Positions 18,006-26,169 of a stretch of 37,705 nucleotides of DNA are shown in pieces. The notes below the pieces were generated by a model that made no database searches, had not been told where the DNA came from, and saw nothing but the letters and a program-made list of their open reading frames with translations. Numbering within the stretch: the first letter of the stretch is position 1; each line of letters opens with the position of its first letter. Origin of the DNA: an uncultured Alphaproteobacteria bacterium (GTDB lineage Bacteria > Pseudomonadota > Alphaproteobacteria > HIMB59); assembly GCA_902522585.1 (NCBI GenBank), contig CABYWI010000006.1, positions 1 through 37,705 on the forward strand, in the 5' to 3' direction. The position numbers and the translations under genes are program-made.

Positions 18006-19660
18006 TGCAAATAGATTTAAGAAAACCTGAATTTATAATGAAACTGGATCGACTAGGTTCTTTTCATCAGTCAAAGTTGTCTTTTTTAAGAAGTTTTATT
18101 AGAGAATTTCAAGACTGGAAATTTGAAACACATGAAATTGTTCTTGATGAAAAAGGTTTCGGTCATTGTGTTTATGTTGTTAGCAAAGACAACAAAAGAT
18201 ACTCTTTAATTTGCTTTTCTAATGAATTAGATGATAGTGAGCGTTCGGATAGAGTAATCGCCACAAAATGGGATGCTTCTTTTGTACTATTTGATGGAGT
18301 TCCTATGACAAAGGATATTCAACGCTTAAAAAAGAATGTTCCTTTACAAGAACAAGGAAGAGTCACAGAAAAAGAATTATGTCTTTCCAGAGCTAACAAA
18401 TCAGTTCGTATATTTGAACATGTTGTAGATTTACTTTCTCAAGGTAAACAACCAGATACAAAACTCTTATATGATGTAGGTTATCTTTATCGCACAACTG
18501 CCGTCTATGGCTCAGGTAAATTTGGTCTTGCAGATCGAATTAAAATTCAAGATCGTGGTGAACTGAAAGGCCCATTTCGTCTTGAGATGATGTTAGTTTT
18601 CTTAGCTCGTCAATTTACTTTTGATATGGTTAACCATGTAGCCAAAATGCGATCTCCTAAATCAGCTGTAAAGTTAAATGATGATATAGCACGTAATTTA
18701 GGAATAGGTAATTCAACAGGTTTAGGAATGGCGCCTTTTATTGTCAATCATCCTGCTTTACTTAACCAATGGATATTATCTAAAGAAAAAGCCTTGCAAG
18801 CTATCCGCTCTATACCTGTAATATCTGAACAAGAAAAAGAAAAATTTCAATCTCTTCTATCAACTATTCAAGAAAATATTAAGCTTTGGAAAACAGATAG
18901 TGATTATCAAATCAAAAAAAATTCTCAATTAATACATGATTTAAAAAATTTTCAAAAATATTTTACCCAAATGAATTTAGAGAAATTTTTTTGGAATGCT
19001 GTATATGAATGGACAGAGAAAAATACGCAAGCTGAGTGCTGTGAATTTATAGTCTCTCTTTTAATGGAAATTTATCCAGAAATTGTTGAACCATTAAGCT
19101 ATGAAATGTCTATAGATGAAGAAGATTATTTTGATTTTGACTCATCTCGATCAATTGGAGATGTTTGTGCTTTAATTGAAAAAAGATATGCTTGGTTGAT
19201 TGATATAGATTTTGAAAAGAAAAATAATATTTATAACTTCTGGTATTACTCTAAAAATAAACAAGAGCCTAGAATGTCTGATCGATTTAATGAAGATGGC
19301 GCTGAACTTGAACTCCCTCTCGCAATCGCAAGAGATATAAATAAATTATACCTGGAACTTAAAAACTACTCTGAGAAAGATCAACTTTCATCATATCTTT
19401 TTAAAAATCAAGAATTTCGACATGTTTTAAGGCGAATTTTTATATGTGAAAAGCTTCCCTACTCAGAAATTCAGGATAATACAATTTCTAAATCATTAAT
19501 GCCTGTTGATATGCTTCGCTTGAAGTTGTCATTTTTTGGAGCAACTCGCTTTGACCCTAGATCAGATAGATGGGTGCGAATAACTATGTATCAAGGTGCG
19601 CCTCTAATGAAAGAAATTCATCAATCTGATGATACTTGGTCTTATAAAAAGATTGCCTAA
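18005..19660 (+). CDS. Uncharacterised 551-aa conserved-looking protein
   Basis: Long intact ORF coupled by TAATG to both neighbours; no domain recognised by eye. Confidence 0.85.
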   Translation: MQIDLRKPEFIMKLDRLGSFHQSKLSFLRSFIREFQDWKFETHEIVLDEKGFGHCVYVVSKDNKRYSLICFSNELDDSERSDRVIATKWDASFVLFDGVPMTKDIQRLKKNVPLQEQGRVTEKELCLSRANKSVRIFEHVVDLLSQGKQPDTKLLYDVGYLYRTTAVYGSGKFGLADRIKIQDRGELKGPFRLEMMLVFLARQFTFDMVNHVAKMRSPKSAVKLNDDIARNLGIGNSTGLGMAPFIVNHPALLNQWILSKEKALQAIRSIPVISEQEKEKFQSLLSTIQENIKLWKTDSDYQIKKNSQLIHDLKNFQKYFTQMNLEKFFWNAVYEWTEKNTQAECCEFIVSLLMEIYPEIVEPLSYEMSIDEEDYFDFDSSRSIGDVCALIEKRYAWLIDIDFEKKNNIYNFWYYSKNKQEPRMSDRFNEDGAELELPLAIARDINKLYLELKNYSEKDQLSSYLFKNQEFRHVLRRIFICEKLPYSEIQDNTISKSLMPVDMLRLKLSFFGATRFDPRSDRWVRITMYQGAPLMKEIHQSDDTWSYKKIA

Positions 19661-20256
19661 TGCATTCTCTTTATGAAATTGAGACTACTGTAAAAAGAGT
19701 TGCCCGTCATCAAGGCTTAAGTTGGGGTATTGCTGAAGAGGCAGGAAAAATTGTCCGCTCATTAGAACAGTCTGAATTACCAGGTCTTGAAAGTTTTAAT
19801 CGTTTAATAAGCTTCCCTTATAATAAATGTGAAACCGTTATTGATCTTACTAAAAATAATCATAAGAATTTATGTCCTATTCATTTTAGCTTATTTTTTT
19901 TAGATCAATCACATGCCACTGATTTACATCAATCTTTTAAATTTTTAAATATGCAAGAACCCCTTTTAGCTATTCCCTTATTAATTAAAGCGGCACAGAA
20001 GAATTTAATTAGTTTTGAATTTACCTCTACTGAGCTTAAATTCCTTATTAGCTCAGGAAATATTATGATATTGGATAAAAATCAAATCCCCCATCAATCT
20101 AACAACATCACCATGAAAATCTCTAATAAACGTCAACCACAATATTCTGAAGAAACATGGGATCGATTATACGAACTTTCATTAGAGACTTTTGTCGAAG
20201 AAAGTGAAGAAAAGAAACTCTCGGGCGCCGGTGCAGGGCTCACAGATAACGATTAA
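19660..20256 (+). CDS. DUF3726-like protein
   Basis: IETTVKRVARHQGLSWGIAEEAGKIVRSLEQSELPG resembles the DUF3726 N-terminus. C-terminus SGAGAGLTDND. Confidence 0.72.
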   Translation: MHSLYEIETTVKRVARHQGLSWGIAEEAGKIVRSLEQSELPGLESFNRLISFPYNKCETVIDLTKNNHKNLCPIHFSLFFLDQSHATDLHQSFKFLNMQEPLLAIPLLIKAAQKNLISFEFTSTELKFLISSGNIMILDKNQIPHQSNNITMKISNKRQPQYSEETWDRLYELSLETFVEESEEKKLSGAGAGLTDND

Positions 20257-20315
20257 TTTATCCAAAAAAAAGTTTGATTTACTTTTAGAATAAGGATTAA
20301 CTGACCCCAAAATTC

Positions 20316-21422
20316 ATGAACTCAACTATTGCAAAAAGTGCTAGATTAAGATCTACCCCCTTCACTCAAAGAATTGAAGAATATGGGGTTCAATCTTATA
20401 CTGTTTACAATCATATGCTCCTCCCTGCATCATTTCATGGAGCTATTGATGATTACAATCATCTCAAAGAAAATGTGCAAGTTTGGGATGTTTCTGTTGA
20501 AAGACAGGTTCAAATTAAAGGTCCTGATGCAGATTATTTAACTCAACTCATTACTTGTCGAGACTTATCTAATGCGAAAGATCATCTTTGCTATTACGCA
20601 CCCATTGTGGATGATCAGGGTAAAATTTTAAATGATCCTTTAATCATGAAAGTTCATCCTGATACGTGGTGGGTTTCAATCGCTGATACTGATATTCTTC
20701 TTTATGCTAAAGGTATTGCGATCGGAAAAAATTTAGATGTAGAGATAACTGAACCCAATGTGAATCCATTGGCTGTTCAAGGACCAAAATCCTTTGAATT
20801 GATGAGACGTGTTTTTGGAGAAGAAATTTTAAATTTAAAGTTTTTTCATTTTAAAAGATATAATTTTCAAGACCATCAATTTTTAATTGCTAGATCTGGT
20901 TGGTCAAAGCAAGGAGGATTTGAAATATATGTGGACCATGATGAAATTGGTTTGCAGCTTTTTGACAAATTAATTGAAAAAGGAAAAGATTTAAAAGTTC
21001 GACCAGGATGCCCTAATTTAATTGAGCGTATTGAGTCAGGCTTACTGTCATATGGAAATGATATGGATATGAATGATACTCCATTAGAGTGCAACTTGGA
21101 TAGCTTTGTAAGTTTCAATCCTGACATTGAATATTTGGGTAAAGCCGCTCTTCAAAAACAAAAAGATCAGGGGGTATCTCGATCATTAATTGGACTAGTA
21201 CTGGATTTGGATGAAATTTCTGTGACCCAATACATTCCAATTAAAAAAGATGGGCATTTGATCGGCTCATTAAGATCTGCCTGTTATAGTCCAGAATTTA
21301 ACAAATGTTTGGGTATTGCCATGGTTGATAAATCATATCAAAGCCTTGAACAAAATTTATCTTTAGAAATCAATGGCAATGAAATCAGTGCCAAAATGAC
21401 AAATCTGCCATTCCAAAAATAG
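20316..21422 (+). CDS. Aminomethyltransferase (GcvT)-fold methyltransferase, DMSP demethylase DmdA-like
   Basis: LRSTPFT...YTVYNHMLLPASF, VQVWDVSVERQVQIKGPDA, CYYAPIVDDQGKILNDPLIMKV, WWVSIADTDI, NPLAVQGPKS, ARSGWSKQGGFEIYV, RPGCPNLIERIESGLLSYGND, as recalled for DmdA-type sequences. Confidence 0.8.
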   Translation: MNSTIAKSARLRSTPFTQRIEEYGVQSYTVYNHMLLPASFHGAIDDYNHLKENVQVWDVSVERQVQIKGPDADYLTQLITCRDLSNAKDHLCYYAPIVDDQGKILNDPLIMKVHPDTWWVSIADTDILLYAKGIAIGKNLDVEITEPNVNPLAVQGPKSFELMRRVFGEEILNLKFFHFKRYNFQDHQFLIARSGWSKQGGFEIYVDHDEIGLQLFDKLIEKGKDLKVRPGCPNLIERIESGLLSYGNDMDMNDTPLECNLDSFVSFNPDIEYLGKAALQKQKDQGVSRSLIGLVLDLDEISVTQYIPIKKDGHLIGSLRSACYSPEFNKCLGIAMVDKSYQSLEQNLSLEINGNEISAKMTNLPFQK

Positions 21423-21460
21423 ATATTGCATTCCAATTTTAAAGGTTTAACTAAGCCCTA

Positions 21461-22732
21461 ATGATTGGAACGATATTAAATTCTTGGGCGCTATTTAGTG
21501 GTTTCGGGTTAATTATGTTAGCTCATGCCCTACAAGGCACATTGCTAAATATCAATGCGGTGCTCTATGATTTTTCAGATTTTGAAATCGGGTATACATT
21601 TACTGGCTATTTTATTGGCTTCCTATTTAGCTCTATTCAATGTCCTAAACTTATTAAAAATGTTGGTCATATAAGGGTATTTGCTGCTTTTGCCTCTCTT
21701 GGATCAATAGCTATTCTTCTTCATTGGGTAATTGTTCATCCAGTAGCGTGGTTGGGTTTTCGAATGATTACTGGTTTTTCATTTGCAGCAATTTATATCG
21801 TTTGTGAAAGTTGGCTTAATGATCGAGCTGACAACAATTCTAGAGGGCAATTGATTGGTTTTTATATGATTGTTCTTTATGTTTCAAACGCTGGAGGGGT
21901 GATGTTGATAAATTTAAAGACTACTACTGAAGCACATCTTTACATTTTAACATCCTTATTAATTTCAATAGCTTTAATACCTATCTTGTTAACTAAAAAA
22001 CCAGCTCCAGAATTTACAACACCAAAATTTTTATCTCTAAAAGAACTTTATAAAAAATCACCAATGGCATTTGTTGGGTCATTTGCTATTGGGATGATAT
22101 ACTCTGCATTATTTGGATTGTTAGCAGTTTTTGGAGCTAAAATTGGACTAAGTGTTTTTCAAATCTCAATCTTAGTTTTTGTGAACGTCTTAGTCGGGGC
22201 TATTTTCCAATATCCTGTTGGGAAAATTTCAGACAAATATGATCGAAGAACAATTTTATTTGTTTTAAATCTTATCGCTATTGCTTCTTTAATTTTTGCA
22301 TTTTTATTTGGGTCGCTTTCCTTTTATACGCTGATTTTATTTATTGGAATTCACTCTGCGGTATCTCTTCCTTATTATGCTGTGGTGATTTCCCATATGA
22401 ATGACTTCCTTGAAAAAGAAGAAATTGTCTCAGCTAGCTCAACTTTGACTCTGGTTAATGCTCTTGGGATGGTCACAGGTCCCTTACTAGCTTCTGGGTT
22501 TATGGCCTACTTTGGAGCTTATGGATATTTTATTTATATGATCGTTATATATTCAATAGTTGCTCCTTATAACTTTGCTCGTATTCGTGTTGGTCGAACA
22601 AGTGATATTTATGATGACAACACCCCATCTATGATAGTTCCAAGAACCGCTTCTCCTATTGGAATGCAGTTGGCAACTGATCAAATTATAAATAAGATTG
22701 AGGAAGAAGAGGAAAAATCTAATGACCTTTGA
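21461..22732 (+). CDS. MFS transporter, YcaD-like
   Basis: FRMITGFSFAAIYIVCESWLNDRADNNSRGQLIGFYMIVLYVSNAGG, VLVGAIFQYPVGKISDKYDRRTILFVL. Confidence 0.85.
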   Translation: MIGTILNSWALFSGFGLIMLAHALQGTLLNINAVLYDFSDFEIGYTFTGYFIGFLFSSIQCPKLIKNVGHIRVFAAFASLGSIAILLHWVIVHPVAWLGFRMITGFSFAAIYIVCESWLNDRADNNSRGQLIGFYMIVLYVSNAGGVMLINLKTTTEAHLYILTSLLISIALIPILLTKKPAPEFTTPKFLSLKELYKKSPMAFVGSFAIGMIYSALFGLLAVFGAKIGLSVFQISILVFVNVLVGAIFQYPVGKISDKYDRRTILFVLNLIAIASLIFAFLFGSLSFYTLILFIGIHSAVSLPYYAVVISHMNDFLEKEEIVSASSTLTLVNALGMVTGPLLASGFMAYFGAYGYFIYMIVIYSIVAPYNFARIRVGRTSDIYDDNTPSMIVPRTASPIGMQLATDQIINKIEEEEEKSNDL

Positions 22733-23183
22733 ACATAATATAGAAAAATTAGGCTTAAAACTTCCTACCCCAGCTAAACCAGCTGGGAGCTATAAACCTT
22801 GTGTTATTGTGGATAATCTAGCATATATTTCAGGCCAAGGTCCTTTGATGGAAGATGGGACTTTTGCTCAAGGGGTAGTAGGAAAAGATTTAGACCTTGA
22901 GACCGCACAAAATCATGCACAAAAATGTGGTCTTGCTATATTAGCGGCCCTAAAAAATGAAATTGGCGATTTAAACAAAGTTACACAATTAGTAAAACTC
23001 ACTGGATTTGTTAATTGTACGATTGACTTTACCCAACAGCCTTTAGTCATAAATGGTTGCTCTGATCTAATGAAAAATTTATTCGGTGAAAAAGGAGTCC
23101 ATGCTCGTGCAGCGGTAGGGGTAAATTCTCTTCCACTTGGGTTTTCTGTCGAAATTGAAGCCATCTTTCAAATTCAACGTTAA
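22722..23183 (+). CDS. RidA/YjgF-family protein
   Basis: DNLAYISGQGPLMEDGTFAQGVVGKDLDLETAQNHAQKCGLAILAALK, RAAVGVNSLPLGFSVEIEAIFQI. ATG at 22722 preferred over 22698; 11-nt overlap with the MFS gene. Confidence 0.9.
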   Translation: MTFEHNIEKLGLKLPTPAKPAGSYKPCVIVDNLAYISGQGPLMEDGTFAQGVVGKDLDLETAQNHAQKCGLAILAALKNEIGDLNKVTQLVKLTGFVNCTIDFTQQPLVINGCSDLMKNLFGEKGVHARAAVGVNSLPLGFSVEIEAIFQIQR

Positions 23184-23191
23184 TTTCTCGA

Positions 23192-23220
23192 TTGACAACT
23201 AAATTGTTTTAGCAAAATAT
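23192..23220 (+). promoter_or_regulatory. Possible internal promoter upstream of the dioxygenase
   Basis: Perfect TTGACA at 23192-23197, 17-nt spacer, weak AAATAT at 23215-23220. Confidence 0.3.
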
Positions 23221-23251
23221 CTTTATAGGAATATATTTTGAGGGTGGTGCC

Positions 23252-24358
23252 ATGAAGGTTCAATTTCAAAACAACTCACTAAACGTGAGTCATCTAAATA
23301 AATCTTACCAATTACATCCTGTTTGGCTTCGAGAGCGCTTACCAGGTGAAGAGTATTTTGATGTTGATACTCATCAACGTCTTTATGAACCCTCCTCAAT
23401 TGATTTAAATCTTCAAATTACATCGGCGATACTTTCTGATCATTTATTAAACATTGAGTTTAACGATGGTGTTAAAGGTTCATATAATATGGAAGATCTC
23501 CTTATGGAAATGGATGATCAAAAAAATAAAAAAGGACCTTTGCCTGACAGGGTTTTATGGAACTCTTCTTTAAATTCATTTCCTGAAGCTCAATTTGAGG
23601 AAGAAATGTCTGAAAAAAAATCTATGTATGATCTCTTAATTGATTTTTATAAATATGGATTTGTAATCATTAAAAATGTTCCTACAGAGGATAAGTATCT
23701 TCTCAAGTTTGTAAATTCAATTGGACCTGTCAAAATAACAAACTTTGGTGAATATTTTGATGTAATGTCTAAACCTAACCCCAATGATTTAGCCTATAAG
23801 CCGATTGCACTACCTCCACATACTGACAATCCATATCGAAAACCTACTGCTCCAGGCATTCAATTTTTGCATTGCCTTCAAAATGAGGTAAGTGGTGGTT
23901 TTTCAACTCTTGTTGATGGTTTTGCCGTAGCTGAGCATATCAAAATACATGACCCTGAAGCATTCCAATCACTCACAACAACAAACCTTCGGTATCAGTT
24001 TCGAGATAAAGATATTGTCTTAGAAAACTGGGGTGAATTAATTGAGCTTGACGAAGATGGAGATTACAAACAAGTTCGATATAGCACTCGAGTTGATTAT
24101 GTACCCCCTTTAGATAGTGAAAAACTTAGTACTTTTTATCGTTCTCGAAAGTTATTGAGTGAACTTTATTCTGCATCAGATTTTGAGCTAAAATTCAAAT
24201 TAAAGCCAGGAGATATTATGATGTTTGATAATCATCGTCTTCTTCATGGTCGAACTGCCTATGACTCCAATGAAGGTATGCGTCACCTTCAAGGATGTTA
24301 TTTAGAATTTGATGCTACTGATGGCAAGCTCCGCCACCTTGCTCGAAAGTTCAAGTAG
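23252..24358 (+). CDS. 2-oxoglutarate/Fe(II) dioxygenase, gamma-butyrobetaine hydroxylase (TauD/BBOX) family
   Basis: HPVWLRERLP, iron site LPPHTDNPYRKPTAPGIQFLHCL and DNHRLLHGRTAYD. Confidence 0.88.
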   Translation: MKVQFQNNSLNVSHLNKSYQLHPVWLRERLPGEEYFDVDTHQRLYEPSSIDLNLQITSAILSDHLLNIEFNDGVKGSYNMEDLLMEMDDQKNKKGPLPDRVLWNSSLNSFPEAQFEEEMSEKKSMYDLLIDFYKYGFVIIKNVPTEDKYLLKFVNSIGPVKITNFGEYFDVMSKPNPNDLAYKPIALPPHTDNPYRKPTAPGIQFLHCLQNEVSGGFSTLVDGFAVAEHIKIHDPEAFQSLTTTNLRYQFRDKDIVLENWGELIELDEDGDYKQVRYSTRVDYVPPLDSEKLSTFYRSRKLLSELYSASDFELKFKLKPGDIMMFDNHRLLHGRTAYDSNEGMRHLQGCYLEFDATDGKLRHLARKFK

Positions 24359-24365
24359 TTTTCAA

Positions 24366-25514
24366 ATGGCCGAGTTAGATATCATCTCGGCAGAGGTATT
24401 TGCATGTAAATCAAACGCACCTCAAATTATTTGGGCAAAAGACATGTCTCCAATGTTTGAGGCCAACATCATCGTCAAACTTATTACTGAATCTGGTGTA
24501 GAATGTGTGGGAGGAGTACTAATTCCAACAGAGCATTATTATGATCACTCTGTAGTCGAGTCCTGTCGAAATTTATTTCCTGAAATTCTAGGAAAAAATC
24601 TAGAACAACGATCTAAGCTAACTGAATTTATGTTAACTCGATGTGTTCCTTTAAATCCTCTAGCGGTGTCTTCTATTGATATAGCAATGTGGGACGGCTA
24701 TGCAAAGTCTTTACAAAAACCTCTTTGTGATATTCTGGGACGAAAAAGAGATAGCATAGCCTCTTATGCCTCTACTCCACTTTTTCATAGCATCGATGAG
24801 TATGTAGATTTTGTAAAAAATTTAGAAGCTGAATATTTCCATACTGTAAAGTTTCATACTTGGTGCGATGTTGAATTTGATCTTCAAATGGTCTCTAAAG
24901 TTTGTCCTCAATTTCCAAATATCAAATTTATGATTGATTGCGAACAGCGTTATAGCCGTAAAGATGCTCTGCTACTGGGCAAAAAATTAGATGAATTAAA
25001 TTTTATTTGGTTTGAAGCTCCTTTTAATGATTTTGATTGGGAGAGTTATCAATGGCTTCGACCGCAAATCCAAACACCTGTCATTGGCGCAGGAAACTCC
25101 ATTCTTAATCCCTTTCAAATTGAGCAATCTCTTAAATTAGATGTTTTTCATCATGCTCGAGTCGATTCTACCTATGTAGGTGGTATTACAAAAGTTTTGG
25201 AAGTGATGAAAATAGCTCAGAATTTCAATAAAAATGTCGAACTACAGTCATGGTCATACCCCCTAGGACAAGCAGCAAATTTACATATAATGCTTAGCCA
25301 CGATAATTGTGATTATTTTGAACAAGTCGTTCCCTTTGAAGGCCATGAACATGGAGCGAAAACCTTCATCAGAACCAATCAGAAGGGTGAAGTGACAGCA
25401 AACCCTGATTTTGGCCTTGGTATAGAAATAGACTGGGATGTTATAAATAGTGATTGGTACTCCTATCTAAAATTAGATCCAAACGGACTTAAGTCAGAAA
25501 TCCGATCAATCTAG
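24366..25514 (+). CDS. Enolase-superfamily (mandelate racemase/muconate lactonizing-like) protein with atypical active site
   Basis: LNPLAVSSIDIAMWDGYAKSLQKPLCDILGRKRDSIASYAS, MIDCEQ, WFEAPF, VDSTYVGGITKVLEVMKIA. ATG at 24366 chosen because the listed upstream start overlaps the dioxygenase. Confidence 0.85.
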   Translation: MAELDIISAEVFACKSNAPQIIWAKDMSPMFEANIIVKLITESGVECVGGVLIPTEHYYDHSVVESCRNLFPEILGKNLEQRSKLTEFMLTRCVPLNPLAVSSIDIAMWDGYAKSLQKPLCDILGRKRDSIASYASTPLFHSIDEYVDFVKNLEAEYFHTVKFHTWCDVEFDLQMVSKVCPQFPNIKFMIDCEQRYSRKDALLLGKKLDELNFIWFEAPFNDFDWESYQWLRPQIQTPVIGAGNSILNPFQIEQSLKLDVFHHARVDSTYVGGITKVLEVMKIAQNFNKNVELQSWSYPLGQAANLHIMLSHDNCDYFEQVVPFEGHEHGAKTFIRTNQKGEVTANPDFGLGIEIDWDVINSDWYSYLKLDPNGLKSEIRSI

Positions 25515-25540
25515 TTTCTTATCTTCTAGTATAAAAAGTC

Positions 25541-26065
25541 ATGAATTGGCTTATTCGAATTATAAGTATTATCGTATTTATGACAGGAACAAGTATGGCA
25601 CAAAATCTCTACAATTTTTCTATTAATGATATTGATGGCAACTTAATCAATTTTAATGAATTTCAAGGAAAACCTATTTTATTAGTGAATACCGCAAGTC
25701 GATGTGGCTTCACCAAACAGTACGCTAATCTATCTAACCTTCACCGAGAGTACTTAGATAAAAATCTAATTATCATTAGCACTCCATCAAATTCTTTTCG
25801 ACAAGAATTAAGTGATGAGGAAGATGTCAAAGAATTTTGTCTAGTAAACTATCAAACAAAATTTATTTTAACCGAAATCATTGAAGTAAAAGGAAATAAT
25901 GCTCATCCTCTGTACCAATGGATAGCAAACGATTATGGCAAAACTCCTAAATGGAATTTTTATAAATATTTATTTGATGGACAAGGGAAACTAGTTGAGA
26001 GCTGGCCCTCGATGACGAAACCCGATAGTGAGAAAATTACATCAAAAATTGACCAATTAATTTAA
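25541..26065 (+). CDS. Glutathione peroxidase family, exported (Cys type)
   Basis: Signal peptide ...GTSMAQ, then VNTASRCGFTKQYANL, KWNFYKYLFDGQGKLVESWPSMTKP. Confidence 0.9.
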   Translation: MNWLIRIISIIVFMTGTSMAQNLYNFSINDIDGNLINFNEFQGKPILLVNTASRCGFTKQYANLSNLHREYLDKNLIIISTPSNSFRQELSDEEDVKEFCLVNYQTKFILTEIIEVKGNNAHPLYQWIANDYGKTPKWNFYKYLFDGQGKLVESWPSMTKPDSEKITSKIDQLI

Positions 26066-26118
26066 TCTGTAATTTAATTCTGATTGTTTTTTTTAAATTA
26101 CTTTTTGTTTGCGATATT

Positions 26119-26148
26119 AAAAATAGGCGCCTTAAGGCGCCTATTTTT
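26119..26148. terminator. Bidirectional intrinsic terminator
   Basis: Perfect 30-nt palindrome AAAAATAGGCGCCTTAAGGCGCCTATTTTT between convergent genes. Confidence 0.92.
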
Positions 26149-26169
26149 AGTAGTTCTTATGTTTAGATA

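Noticed and set aside
26119-26148. Perfect palindrome considered as a recombination or protein-binding site
   Set aside because: A/T flanks and location between convergent gene ends fit a bidirectional terminator.
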